Positions 45,136-57,764 of a stretch of DNA of 64,000 nucleotides are shown here, piece by piece; within the stretch, counting starts at the first letter, position 1, and each line of letters starts with the position of its first letter. This DNA is from Anas platyrhynchos (taxonomy: Eukaryota; Chordata; Aves; Anseriformes; Anatidae). The translations under genes and the position numbers were made by a program. The notes beneath the pieces were generated by a model. The model ran no database searches and was not told where the DNA came from. It saw only the letters and a list, made by a program, of their open reading frames with translations. The DNA is taken from the NCBI RefSeq assembly GCF_047663525.1, contig NC_092603.1, positions 971,501 to 1,035,500 of the forward strand. Direction: 5' to 3'.

Positions 45136-46634
45136 TGCCCTGGTTTCAGTTAGAACAGAATTAATTTTCTTCCTAGTAGCTGCTAGAATGCTGTGTTTTG
45201 GCTTAGGATGAGCAGAGTGCTGATAACACCCCAATGTTTGAATTATTGCAGAGCAATGCTTACACCAAGCCAAGGACATGGAATCATAGAATCATAGAAT
45301 CATAGAATCATAGAATCATAGAATATCCTGAGTTGGAAGGGACCCTTAAGGATCATCAAGTCCAACTCTTGACACCGCACAGGTCTACCCAAAAGTTCAG
45401 ACCATGTGACTAAGTGCACAGTCCAATCTCTTCTTAAATTCAGACAGGCTCGGTGCAGTGACCACTTCCCTGGGGAGCCTGTTCCAGTGTGCAACCACTC
45501 TCTCTGTGAAGAACCCCTTCCTGATGTCAAGCCTAAACTTCCCCTGCCTCAGCTTAACCCCGTTCCCGCGGGTCCTGTCGCTGGTGTTAATGGAGAAAAG
45601 GTCTCCTGCCTCTCGACACCCCCTTATGAGGAAGTTGTAGACTGCGATGAGGTCTCCCCTCAGCCTCCTCTTCTCCAGGCTGAACAGGCACAGTGCCCTC
45701 AGCCGTTCCTCGTACATCTTCCCCTCCAAGCCTTTCACCGTCTTCGTAGCCCTCCTCTGGACACTCTCCAACAGTTTCATGTCCTTTTTGTACTGTGGTG
45801 CCCAGAACTGCACACAGTACTCGAGGTGAGGCCTCACCAGCGCAGAGTAGAGCGGGACAATCACCTCCCTTGACCTACTAGCGATGCCGTGCTTGATGCA
45901 CCCCAGGACACGGTTGGCCCTCCTGGCTGCCAGGGCACACTGCTGGCTCATATTGAACTTGCTGTCTACCACGACCACCAGATCCCTCTCTTCTAGGCTG
46001 CTCTCCAGCGTCTCATCGCCCAGTCTGTACGTGCAGCCAGGGTTTCCCCGTCCCAGGTGCAGGACCCGGCACTTGCTCTTATTGAACTTCATGCAGTTGG
46101 TGATCGCCCAGCTCTCCAACCTATCCAGATCCCTCTGCAAGGCCTTTCCACCCTCAACAGAGTCCACAACTCCTCCAAGTTTGGTGTCAAACATCTCAGC
46201 CTTTTGCTCTGTCCTACCAATGGGCAGGCTGGGGGTGCAGTAAGAGCTGGGAGGGGACAGACCCAGGACAGGTGACTCAAACTAGCCAAAGGGGTATTCC
46301 ATACCATCTGGGGTCATGCTAAACAATAGATAGGGGTGGCTAGCCGGGAGAGGGGTCCGGACTGCTCGGGGTGAGGCTGGGCATTGGTCAGCGGGTGGTG
46401 AGCAATTGCATTGTGCATCACTTGTTTGTACATACTATTATTAGTAGTACTATTATCACCATTGTATTATTATTATTATTATAATTATATTATTATTATT
46501 ATTTTCCTGTCTTATTAAACTGTCTTTATCTCAACTCACAGGCTTCACTTTCCATTTCTCTCCCCCGTCCCAGAGAGGGAGGGTGAGCGAACGGCTACGT
46601 GGTGTGTAGCTGCCGGCCGGGTTAAACCACAACA
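45136..46634 (+). mobile_element. ERV LTR split by CR1 (unit 2 copy)
   Basis: It has the same TGCCCTGG start, ACCACAACA end and tRNA-Lys primer site as 17721-19219. The LTR parts flank the nested CR1 at about 45285-46188. Confidence 0.8.
45285..46188 (-). mobile_element. CR1 3' fragment nested in the LTR (unit 2 copy)
   Basis: A 265-codon minus-strand ORF (45397-46194) matches 17982-18779 with several substitutions. The octamer repeats lie at 45285-45322. Confidence 0.9.
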
Positions 46635-46641
46635 GTCTTTT

Positions 46642-46717
46642 TGGCGCCCAACGTGGGGCTCAAACCCATGACCCTGGGATTAAGAGTCCCATGCTCTACC
46701 AACTGAGCTAGCCGGGC
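46642..46717 (-). tRNA. tRNA-Lys(CUU)-like sequence with templated CCA, fused to LTR (unit 2 copy)
   Basis: The same fusion occurs as at 19227-19302. Here the anticodon stem reads GGGACTCTTAATCCC, closer to a normal tRNA-Lys. The T-arm carries the same two changes as the unit 1 copy. CCA is at 46644..46642 on minus. Probably not a functional gene. Confidence 0.75.
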
Positions 46718-49700
46718 CAAGGAAGGACCAAAGGCTGCTGGAGTAGGATCCCCATCCCACCTCCTTTCCATGTCACAGCCACCCAAGATCTCATTGGGAA
46801 GGTGCCAGGATAGGTCCCAGCCCACCACCTATGGGAAGGGGCACGAAAACCATTTCTGCATGAGCAGATGTGACAGCAAGGGCATTGGTAGATGGCCACA
46901 GGTTTCTTGCCCTGGACCAGTTAATCTAGGACTGAACAAACGAGCCCTTTTTTATTAAACCCATAGACACCAGAGGGGGGAGAAGGTGAGGAGAAGACAA
47001 GGTGAGAAGGCAGCAAAGGACGTGACTTCAGGTCTTGCTGCTTTCAATTTTGTCACAACAGCAAATGTTAGAGGTAAATTTCTTCCCAATTTGAGAATGA
47101 GGACAATGTGAAAAAAAAAAAAAAAGAAGAAAAGAAAAAAAAAAACACAGCACAAACACATAAAGAAAAGCGAGAAAGAGACAGAGGGTAGAAAAGTGGG
47201 AGAGGGCAAGGGAACAAAAAAAAAAAATCTTAAGAAAAAAAGAAGGAAAGAAGATGGAAACCCATCCTGACTGGCTGCTCCTTCCCTCCCCATTCCAGCC
47301 CCTAGCTGAGCGTTGCTTGCTCAGCCGGCCCCGAATTTTGCTGCTCGCACGTGGACTTACCCTAAGAGCGGGGTGTCTACTCCTGGTGTCTCATGTCTTG
47401 CTTGTGCTGCAGTTCAGTGAAGGAGCTGCTGCAGAAGCAGGGAGTTAAATTTAAAGCGAGGGGAGGGGTATTGCTCAGCCTGTGATCCTGCAGAAGAGCA
47501 GTGGCAGTAGGAACGCCTCTCATGACCAATATGTGCAAAGTGACTCAAACCTCGCTGGCTGCCACTTGAACGCAGGTTATAAATGAATTCCTGATAAGAA
47601 AAGCGAAAGCAATCCTCTGTTACTTTTATTGAAGAAAGCCAGGGGAAGGAGTTTAAGGCCCCCGGGGGGGGGGGGGGGAGTAATGCTGCACGTACTGCAG
47701 TAACACTTAAAGCACCAATACAACATTTTATTGTCTGAGCTGGCTTGCAAGGACTTGCATGCAAAGTGGGGGCCACGGTAACGTGGCTTTGACTCACCTC
47801 TTCCTAGGGCAAAACTGAAGTTTTTGAGGATGTTTGAGGTCTGGTGGGCTGCTCAAAATAACCTTTTGTCCCCTCAAAATAGGGTTATCTTTTTGTTTGG
47901 TTGTTTGTTTTCTTGTGGGTACAGAGGGCAAAGGGGAGATGGGGTGAGGAGGACTCCCAGGAGATCAAGATGATTTTTCCCCCTTGGGATGGGCAAACAC
48001 ATGGCTGGGGGCTCAGAAAGGGGAACCTGTTTCCAACTAGTGTGGATTTACGTGGCAGGGTTTTGGAGCAGGACTCCACGTCCCAAAGGACATCGAGCCC
48101 CATACGATGCAGCCGAGTCTCTGCACATTTGGGGAGCCTGAAGGACCCTGCCAGGAGCACGAGGGATGGATCCGATGGGGAAAAGTGTGCTGGGGGAGGG
48201 AGGATGAAACCATCTGGGCAGCAAAGAGATAAATGACGGGGATTTCCACAGCACTGAGCAAGATGACCCAGGCATTTTGTGGAAACTCAGTGGGAAGGAG
48301 GCGGAGCAAGCGGCTGTGTGGATTTGTGCACCCGAGGCTGCTCTCCTCATCCCGGACACCCTTTGGCATTGCAAATTGCTCCCTGAAGTCCCCCAAAATG
48401 TATTATTATTTTTTTCCCCAGGCATGTCCCAGCACCTGTGTGGTTAAAGGTGGCTGTGCCGTTGTCACCGAGCCTCCTCCCAGTCTCAGCTGTGATTGTT
48501 CAGAGCATCCAGAAGAAGTTCTTCCCATGACAGCAGAGTATAGCTTGTCATAAAACAATTCCCGGTTGTTTTGTCCCAGGAAATTATGGCATGCTGCGTT
48601 GTTCATTATTCCTAATCTCTCTTCTCCCTGCTTCCTCCAATGCTGTGTGAGTAGGGGTGTTACCAAAGCTGTGGATCAGCGACTGGTGTACTGAGAAACG
48701 TTTTCTTTTTTTCCCCTTTTAAATACTGCCCCTTTCTCTAACCACTCCCCTTGTTAATAAAATATTGAGGAGGAGTGGCCAAAAAATAAAAATACAAAGA
48801 GAAGCGCACATTTCCATTAGAAACCTGCCCGTTTGCTAAAACACATATTTTCTCCTAGCTGAAGCTGTGGGCAGCTCTTGGAGACACAGGAGCTCTGCAG
48901 GACATGCAGCACACAATGAGAAGGCATTGGAAGCTCTCCATCAAATGCCATATATTCAGGCCATATTTTCTGCTTTTAAACCAGCAGTAACCAGAGCACC
49001 AAATTCCTCTGCCACCAAAGCAGGAGGTGTCTCTAGAAATTTGCTTTATGTTTTCACAGAATGACAGAATTGTAGGGGTTGGAAGGGACCTCAAGAAATC
49101 ATCAGGTCCAACCCCCATTTCCTTCAAAAATGACAAATTTTGCAAGAAAGCCATCTTTCAATTTTATTTTATTTTTTCCAATTTTATCTTTAAAGCTAGA
49201 GCAGCGTCTCTTCACACTTGAGTTTGAAAGAGCACCTTTAGGTTGGCCACAGACTGGTGAAAACATCCCTTTTATGGAGAAAAAGGGTTTTTGAACGTGC
49301 TGGGTGGCAGCTTTATATGTCTTTTTTTTTGCTCCCTGCAAGTGTAAAAGAATTTTGCCCGGCTCAATTCCCCTACTCCCTGCCCTTTGCAAACTCAAAG
49401 CTCAATTTTAATCCGCTGATTTTTGAAGTTTTCCAGAATTGGGACCCATGCCTGGAGGGAGCTTTGTCTCAGCTGGGGCGAAGCCTCCGTAATCCAGAGC
49501 AGGAGTAGTCATTGTGTGTTGCTCCCTCTACCGGAGAAAATAAGGTGATAATAATGTGTTTTGGGTTGGGAAAGGTTGTGTTTGAGGTGGTTGAATAAAA
49601 AGGGGGTTTATAGGTTAGTTTTGGGCAGCTCCAGCCCCAAAAGAGAGGGGGTGAAGCAGGAAAGATGGGACGGGCTACTGGGATGGACCAAGCTCTGGGT

Positions 49701-51520
49701 TTTGGGTGAAGGATGGAGTTTGGAAGAGGAACCTATTTAGAAAAAAAAAAAATAAATCAAACACAGTGGATGCAAAATCATTTGAACCAAAATTTTGGGT
49801 GTTGAAAGGACAACTAAAAATCCCCAACATGAATTTGTACAGACACAAAATGTAGGCAAAGGACAATGGGATGGACACATCCTTTCTGCTGTGCCCTGGG
49901 ATCCCCGTTTGGGGCTGTCTGGTAGAGAATGATGATTTCTCGTCTGCTTTATTTGACCAAAAACCAACCTGCAGAGCAAAGCCACATCCTCCAGTACCTC
50001 ACAGAGCAGGAGGGAGAACAGAGTGCTGCTGCTGCAGGAGGAAACCTCAGGGCTTCAGTTGTTTTCCCCAGCCTAAGAGGGGACAAGAAGGGTCTGGGGG
50101 ATCCGTGCCGTGATGATGGGAGCCGTCACCTCGTTGGTATTGGTTGGTGTGTGAAGGTGTTTTGGATTTTGGGATGGGCTGCAGGAAAAGTGGGAAAAGT
50201 TGCAGGTGTTTCACCCATTTCTTCCCCTGGAGCATTTCTTCAGCTGGTTCACCACCAACAACCACAGAGGCTTGTGCAACCCCTTCTCCACAAAAACCTT
50301 CTCTCAGTCATTAATTCCACGAAATTTTGTCCTCTCCACCCCAAACAGAGGAGACGTTTCCACCACTTTGCTCTGCAACCCTTGTACTCTTTGCTCTGGA
50401 GCAATAGTTGGGGTGGAGAGGCTGTGATGTGAGCTCAGATATCTCAAACCTGAATTTAGTTGATAAATCCAGCAAGGTTCATTGACGAAATCATTACATC
50501 CAACCTTCTTAATGAGGTGGCTCTTCTATGCCTGTATTCCCAAAGACTTTTGGTGGAGAAATTTATGGAAAATGGGGGTGATGTTTGGGGTGAAGCATCT
50601 CCTCATGCTTGCCCACGATTCATGAGAATATAAATTAAAATAAAATAAATGAAGGTACTAAACTATGGGGTGAAAAGGAGCAAAAATAAATCAGAGGAAA
50701 CAGGGATGCTAGGACTTAAAAACCAGAATCATAGAATATCCCTTGTTGGAAGGGGCCCATAAATTAAAACGAAAAATAAAAATAGGAAGGAAATTTCATC
50801 CTGGCGTGGACTTCTTGCTGCTGCAAATTTCTTGTGCATGAAAAGAAATTCGCCTGGGGGTTATTTAAAAGAGAAAGTGCAGAATCCAAGAGAAACCAAG
50901 AAAATTCAAAAGGCCAGAGGCAGGAAGGGCTGAAGACAGGGAGGTTTGGGGTTTGGTGGCTTAAAAATTAAATGAAGACACAAAACATAACGAGGTGTTA
51001 ATCTGTTAAATCTTGTCGTGGATGAGGTTCTGAAAAGGTGCTAAACCACCCGCTGCTGCTGTCAAGGGAACAGTTCTGCAACAGTTTTGCAAAAAATGTT
51101 AGAGAGGGAGCAGCCATGCAGATTCTACCCTAAAATCTATTTCATTTTATTTATTTTTGCTAAAATCCCCATCCCTTATACCTGTCCCTGGCTTGCAGAG
51201 GTGCTGGAGGCAAAGGGGCTGAGCGCTGGTGGCTTCTGCTTCTTCTTCCCCCCTCCAAGGTTTTACCCTCACCTCCAAAGGTGGGAAAGGGAGAGGTACT
51301 GATTGCTAAGTGGAATTTTGGGGATAACTGCATGGAAAAGGGCGTTATGCTCCCCTCCCCAGCTTGGTGCCAAGGTGCACAAACGTCTGTGCAAGAAGAT
51401 AATTGCAATACAAACATGATAATAAATGAGATGAAAGCCCTGCCCTGACCCCGCACTCCTGGAGAAGAAGGGGTTACTATTGCTTTTTCAATGCTTTTTA
51501 TTTTGATATTTCTTTTTGCT
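46718..51520. other. Long intergenic region of unit 2, counterpart of 19303-24150
   Basis: It holds the second half of the older internal duplication (about 47085-48365) and a CR1 3' remnant near 49056. A G-run at 47660-47680 is longer than in unit 1. About 65 bp present in unit 1 near 23165-23215 are missing near 50573. No gene is recognised. Confidence 0.6.
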
Positions 51521-51786
51521 ATATATATATTTTAAGTTTTATGCTAGTTAAATAAAATGTCCTTCCCTTTGCACCTCTCAGAGGCTGCTTCGCTTTCGGA
51601 AACCGCTTTTTGTGGGCGGCCTCAGCAGGTTGGGGAGGAGAGGGCAGCAGGCGAGGCTCAGACACCCAGCGCCGCTTCACCCAGCTTTACCTCCAGGAAA
51701 AAAAAATATATATATATATAAAATAATAATAATTTTCTTTTTCTGCCCCCGCACCTGGCTCTGCTGCTCCCTGGGGACTGCTGGCG

Positions 51787-54637
51787 ATGGCGCTGACAAC
51801 GGTTTACACCGACCTGGAGTTGCCACCAGGTCCCAGAGGCATCCCACAGCTCCCAAAGCCTCCTGGTGAGTGGATTTGCTTCGTACCCATGGGTGCAGGG
51901 GTCCCTCTGGGCTTTGGGCCTATTTTTTTTAGGGGAGGTGGGCTGGACGCCCTACAAACAGTGCTGGTGCTGTCCCTGGTGCCACTCCGGAGCTGCTGGG
52001 CCCTAGAATGGGGCGGGGAAAACACAGGAAGAAGAGTTTTTTTTTTTTTTTTTTTTTTCTGGCCCAAATCCTCATTTTCCTCAAGGATGTTTGCTGTCCA
52101 CCTCCACTACGGGGCAGAGCAGCTGCACGAGCAGATTTCTTTCCCCAAATCTCTCTGAAATGTGCTGCAAGGAGAATTTCCCCGAGGACACCGCTACCTG
52201 CAGAGCTTTTGCACGCTCCCCTTTCTCACCTCGCTCGAGGGCTTCTGCAAGCGGGCTGCAACCGAGCAGCAATTGTGGATTTGAGCACCCCAAGACTTCA
52301 TTTTGGGCCCTTCCCTTGAGCCAGGACCCCCCCAAGCCCCCTCCCAGGTGCAGCATGGGGTGCAAGGAGCTGAGCTGCTGTTCATCACCTCGGCCAAGTG
52401 AGGGAGGCAGCTTGTGGGTGTTTTTTTTTGCTTCTCAGCTCCCCTCCAAGCCACCTTGCAGGATGCAGGGTGAGGGGGGGAGGGGGGACAGATGTGACTG
52501 TCCCCATGACGTGGACACCAAACTGAAGGGGGTTAAAACAGGGAAGGGATGGCGACGATGTGGGTTTCTCTCCCAATACGGGTCCCGTTGCAGGTCGCCG
52601 GTGGTACTGGGTGATAATGGGAACCGGATGGGTTGGGGCCGCCGTCCTGGCGGGCATCGTGGTGTGGCTGCTGCAGCGACACGGTGAGTGGCGGGGGAAA
52701 AACAAATCAAATCCCCCCCAAAAAAGCCATGGCAGATCCGTATTTTGCCTCTATTTGGAGAACATCTCCTGGACCCACCAGGCTGTTTTTATTGTTTGTT
52801 TGTTTGTTTTGTGGGTTTGATGCCTGTGCTGCCACAAATCCCTGCTCCCTCTGGCAGCACCTTGCTCCATCCCACGCCGAGGGTGGCTCTGCACAAGGGT
52901 TTCACCCCACTGCTTGCATCCCGGGGTCAAACCCATCCCGCCCCCCAATTTCAGATGGAAACAGCCTCAATCTCACTGGCTCGTGCTCCTGGGAATCCTG
53001 CCTGGGCAAGGACACCACCAACTCCAACTGCTCCCTGAACTACTTCCAGCTGGGGCTCAGAGAGCGGCTGTGCGAGGCCAAGAGCCACCAGACACCAGGT
53101 AGCCCACGCTGTTATGGGGGTGTTGGCTTGCTTTGGGCCCCTCCATGAAGAAAATGGGGCCCAACGGTGAAGGAAAGCCCCCTTGGACTCCCCATCCTGC
53201 TGCTTTCCCTCCGTGTTGTCACCTTTATCCTTCCCCTCTCCATGCACCCCTCTTTGTACCTTCAACCTCTGCTCCTATCCCTCCAACCCCAGCTTTCCCC
53301 CCAGTTCTCATAAAGATTTTTCTCCTAAAAAACAAAAGGGGTTGAGAAAAGCTTGGGAGGGACCTGGGGAGGGGTCTCCCAGCTTCGCCCCTTACCCAGC
53401 TCATGTCCCCAACCCCTGCCCCAGGTGCCGAGGGCTGCTGGCTCTGCCCTGCGGGCTGGCAGCCCTTCGCCACCAAATGCTACTGGGTTTCTGCAAAAAC
53501 CCTGTCCTGGGAAGAGGCAGGAGGTGACTGCAAGGACAGGAGGGCAGAGCTGGTGGTGCTGAAGAGCATGGAGGAGAAGGTAAAGGACCAAAGAGAAGCA
53601 TCGCGACTGCAATCGATTTTTTTTTGTAGCTGATGCTGCCTGCCCAAATTGCAGAGACAATCAGATGTTGGGGAAATTAAATAATAATAAAGAGGGGGGA
53701 ATAATAATGATAAAATAATAAAATAATAATAGAAAGGGGAGAAAAGAGGGATGGAGGGGGGGTAAAAAGAGGAGAAGGGGGAGAAAAGGAGGTGAAGGGG
53801 GGGAAAAAGAGGGAGGGGGAAGAAAAGGGAGAGAAGGGGGGAAGAAAAGGGGGAGAAAAAGAGATAAGGGGGAAAGAGGGATAAGGTAGGGAAAAGAGGG
53901 AGAGTGGGGAAAAGGATGGGGGGGAAAATGGGGAGGAGGAGAAAACGGGGAAGAAGGGGTGAAAAGGAAGAGAAAGGGGGGGAAAAACAGGGAGATGGGG
54001 TCTGCTTCCTCCTCCCCTAGGACTTCATTGGGACCATGAGCAAAGAATTACCAGGGATCTGGACGGGGCTCAGCACCATCCCGACTCAGGGCAAGGAGTG
54101 GACATGGATGGATGGATCCCCTTTGCAGGATGATTCGTGAGTTGTTCCCAAGCCCCGTGCAAAAACCCCATCCCAGGAGAAATTTCGGTTGCTCACCCGC
54201 TTCCTTGACAGCAAACTCCCCCCAGAATCCTTCCAGAGCTGGTGGGGAACAAATGAAATTTGGGCAATGCGGGCCCGCAGCCCCCAGCTGCTCGGCAAGG
54301 AGAGGAAGAAGTGATCAAAACATTTTTCCTACATATTTTCCCTGTAATTTCAGGCAGGGAAATTGCAACTGGTTAAAAAGGAGATGCCCCAATCCGGGAT
54401 ATTTTGCAGCTGGGGTCCTCCTGTAGCCACATTGACTTTGATATCCAAAAAAAAAAAAAAATAGAGCTTTTGGGAGAGATAAATATTTATTAACAAAGCA
54501 GAGGGTGTATGGGGAGGAGAAACGAGTGTTTTTTTTGTGTTTCTTTGTTTGTTTGTTTTGTTTTGGTTTGTTTTTTTTTTGTTTTTTTTTTTTGTTTGTT
54601 TGTTTGTTTTGTATTTTTTTGTTTTGTTTTGGTTTGT

Positions 54638-54678
<41 letters not shown>

Positions 54679-56929
54679 TGGGGCAAAAGCTGGAAAATTG
54701 CTTTCTCTGGAGAAACAGGAGGCAAACAGGGTGGTACACTCCAAGCTGAATGGCTGACTTGGTTAAAGTTTTTTGGGGGGCTAAACAACCATCTGAAGAG
54801 ATGAAATGTTGCTGCTGGAAGCAGCATCCAAGCTCTTTGCCAGGTGACATGGAAAGAATACAGGGATGCTGTTCGTGTCTGTAGGAAGAAAATTCGTGTG
54901 GCTAAAGCACACCTAGAGTTGAAGCTGGCTGTGTCTGTGAGAGAAAATAAAAAGGGTTTTTTTAGATATGTGAATGGAAAAAGGAGAACTAAAGAATACA
55001 TAGGGCCGCTCCTTGACAGGGAAGGTCTTCTCACAGACGATGACATAGGCAAAGCAGAGACGCTTAACGCCTTCTTTGCCTCTGTCTTCAATGCCGATGA
55101 TGGGCTTCGGGACCCAGGGTGCCCCGAGCTGGAGGACCGGGACGGTGGGGATGACAAACTCCCAACCGACCCTGAACGTGTGTGGGATCTGCTACTCCAC
55201 CTGGATCCCTACAAGTCCATGGGTCCGGATGGGATTCATCCCCGGGTGCTGAAGGAGCTGGCGGACGTCATCGCAGAACCTCTCTCAATTATTTTTCAAC
55301 GATCCTGGGAATCTGGAGAGGTCCCGGTAGACTGGAAGCTGGCAAATGTTGTGCCGATTTTCAAGAAGGGTCAGAAAGAAGACCCTAGCAATTACAGGCC
55401 TGTCAGTCTCACATCAGTGCCTGGTAAAATCATGGAGAAGATGGTTCTCGAACGTATTGAGGCGCACCTGGGGGACAATGCAGTCATTGGTCCCAGCCAG
55501 CATGGGTTTGTGAAGGGTAGGTCCTGCCTAACTAACCTGATTTCCTTTTATGATAAGATCACCCGTATGGTAGACCAAGGGAAACCAGCTGATGTGATTT
55601 TTTTGGACTTCAGCAAGGCTTTTGACACGGTTTCCCATAGGATCCTACTGGACAAAATGTCCACCATACAGCTAAATAAAAACATCATACGATGGGTGAG
55701 CAATTGGCTAACGGGCAGGGCCCAAAGGGTTATGGTGAATGGGGCTGCGTCAGGCTGGCGGGCGGTCACCAGTGGGGTCCCTCAAGGCTCCATTTTAGGG
55801 CCGATACTTTTCAATATTTTTATAAACGATCTGGATGTAGGAATAGAAGGTATTTTGAGCAAGTTTGCAGATGACACCAAACTTGGAGGAGTTGTGGACT
55901 CGAATGAGGATGGAAAGGCCTTGCAGAGGGATCTGGATAGGTTGGAGAGCTGGGCGATCGCCAACCGCATGAAGTTCAATAAGAGCAAGTGCCGGGTCCT
56001 GCACCTGGGACGGGGAAACCCCGGCTGCACGTACAGACTGGGCGATGAGACGCTGGAGAGCAGCCTAGAAGAGAGGGATCTGGGGGTCGTGGTAGACAGC
56101 AAGTTGAATATGAGCCAGCAGTGTGCCCTGGCAGCCAGGAGGGCCAACCGTGTCCTGGGGTGCATCAAGCACGGCATCGCTAGTAGGTCGAGGGAGGTGA
56201 TTGTCCCGCTCTACTCTGCGCTGGTGTGGCCTCACCTCGAGTACTGTGTGCAGTTCTGGGCACCACAGTATAAAAAGGACATGAAACTGTTGGAGAGTGT
56301 CCAGAGGAGGGCTACAAAGATGGTGAAAGGCCTGGAGGGGAAGACGTACGAGGAACGGCTGAGGGCACTGGGCCTGTTCAGCCTGGAGAAGAGGAGGCTG
56401 AGGGGAGACCTCATCGCAGTCTACAACTTCCTCGTAAGGGGGTGTCGAGAGGCAGGAGACCTTTTCTCCATTAACACCAGCGACAGGACCCGCGGGAACG
56501 GAGTTAAGCTGAGGCAGGGGAAGTTTAGGCTGGACATCAGGAAGGGGTTCTTCACAGAGAGAGTGGTTGCACACTGGAACAGGCTCCCCAGGGAAGTGGT
56601 CACTGCACCGAGCCTGACTGAATTTAAGAAGAGATTGGACTGTGCACTTAGTCACATGGTCTGAACTTGGGTAGACCTGTGCGGTGTCAAGAGTTGGACT
56701 TGATGATCCTTAAGGGTCCCTTCCAACTCAGGATATTCTATGATTCTATGATTCTATGATTCTTTCTGTTGGGCTGATTAAAATCTTGCTTACGGTGCTC
56801 CCCAGGCTGCAGGTGATGGGGGAAAGGAGGGTGAATGCCTGTGCGGCGATATTGAAGGGGCAGCTCCGCTCCCACTTGTGCAGCGCGCCGTTGCATTGGA
56901 TTTGCCAGAAAGAGGCCACCAAGATTTAA
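51787..56929 (+). CDS. Second NK-type C-type lectin receptor (unit 2), six exons, CR1 in intron 5
   Basis: Exons 51787..51865, 52594..52683, 52955..53098, 53425..53579, 54021..54136 and 56806..56929 keep all splice sites and phases. They total 708 bases for 235 residues. The tail again has TVYTDLEL with Tyr7; the membrane segment and stalk follow, and the lectin domain ends [12 protein letters not shown]. Compared with unit 1, changes cluster in the lectin domain: VVLKSMEEK for [19 protein letters not shown] for NFIGAMSKEI, GKEW for GEEW, S for L at the exon 5/6 junction, and GERRVNA for GEKRANA. Intron 5 is enlarged by a same-strand CR1 with a long ORF, which could affect splicing or create a cryptic exon. 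The gene otherwise appears intact. Confidence 0.9.
53735..53990 (+). repeat. Polypurine tract in intron 4 (unit 2)
   Basis: This is a G/A-only tract of similar length to 26405-26665, but the order of its short units differs, showing rapid turnover since duplication. Confidence 0.85.
54520..54680 (+). repeat. TTTG/poly-T simple sequence in intron 5
   Basis: Runs of TTTG and T up to about 40 long occur here, expanded relative to 27190-27310 in unit 1. Lysine- or phenylalanine-rich ORFs here are artefacts. Confidence 0.9.
54840..56763 (+). mobile_element. CR1 LINE, 5' truncated, with open 606-codon ORF2 segment
   Basis: The ORF at 54844-56664 encodes the reverse-transcriptase part of CR1 ORF2: [55 protein letters not shown] and the catalytic FADDTKLGG, then the C-terminal region. 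The endonuclease domain and ORF1 are missing. The 3' end has the typical ATTCTATG octamers (56735-56763). No stop interrupts the segment, which indicates a young copy. Unit 1 has no insert at the matching site (about 27450). Flanks share only cttt, so no clear target repeat is seen. Confidence 0.95.
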
Positions 56930-57414
56930 GCACAGCTTCAACTGAGGGAGCCACGACAAGGCACAAACGGGATGGAACACGGCACCGGGATGCCAAAAAG
57001 GAGCTCCAGAGCTTCGAGGCTGGTGGCTTCTCCCAGCTCTGCTTCGTTCTTCCACTTTCCCTTTCTCCTCCTACATCTGAATCCCACAAACAAGGGCATC
57101 AAGCCCTCAAGCTTCAGAGTGCTGGACAAATGTTTTTTCCAAACCTTTTGGATATTCCCAAGTCTCTCTGGAAGTGCTTCAAAGACATGAGTGGCTGAAG
57201 GATCCTTTGATCCCAGAACTCCATGCTGTTGCTTCAAGGAGTTTCTATTTCTGCAAGCTGAAGTTAAAATAAATTAATACTTATTTTTTTAAATAAAGCA
57301 CCGTCAGGAACCCTACACAAGGGGGTTTAGTGGTAGCAGCTTTCTCTTCATCATCTTCATGGTGTAAATTTGGAAGAGACTCCAGGATGCAGGAGGATGC
57401 TGCAAGGGGGCAGC

Positions 57415-57556
57415 TCAGGGCTCTCCTCCCCTCCACGCTCCCCTGGGGCTCTTCAGGGGGTGGCTGCAGACCAAAAACTTCAGCTGGGAGCACCAGTCAC
57501 TGCTGACCCCATCACTGTTGATGTAGGCACATTGGCCATTGCCCCGGATATTGAAC
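57415..57556 (-). pseudogene. Orphan CLEC2-like last lectin exon (unit 2, minus)
   Basis: This is the counterpart of 28120-28243, in phase 1 after AG. It encodes FNIRGNGQCAYINSDG and CSQLKFLVCSHP. It reads on to a stop six codons later than unit 1, because the unit 1 TAG is TGG here. No other exons of this gene are found. It is convergent with the receptor at 51787-56929. Confidence 0.8.
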
Positions 57557-57764
57557 CTGCACAGAGTAGCAGAAGGAGAAGTCAAGGGGCTGAGCATCTC
57601 CCACATAAGCAAACGGTGCTGGAAGGAGGAGGAAGAATCCTTTCCAGCGGACAATGACCCCCATGCAAAGCTAAATCTGCCCCCTTCCATGAAGGGAGGA
57701 ATATTTTTGGTTGATTAATCCCATATAGGTTCATCCAGGGATGCCCTCTGCATCCACAAGCTGC

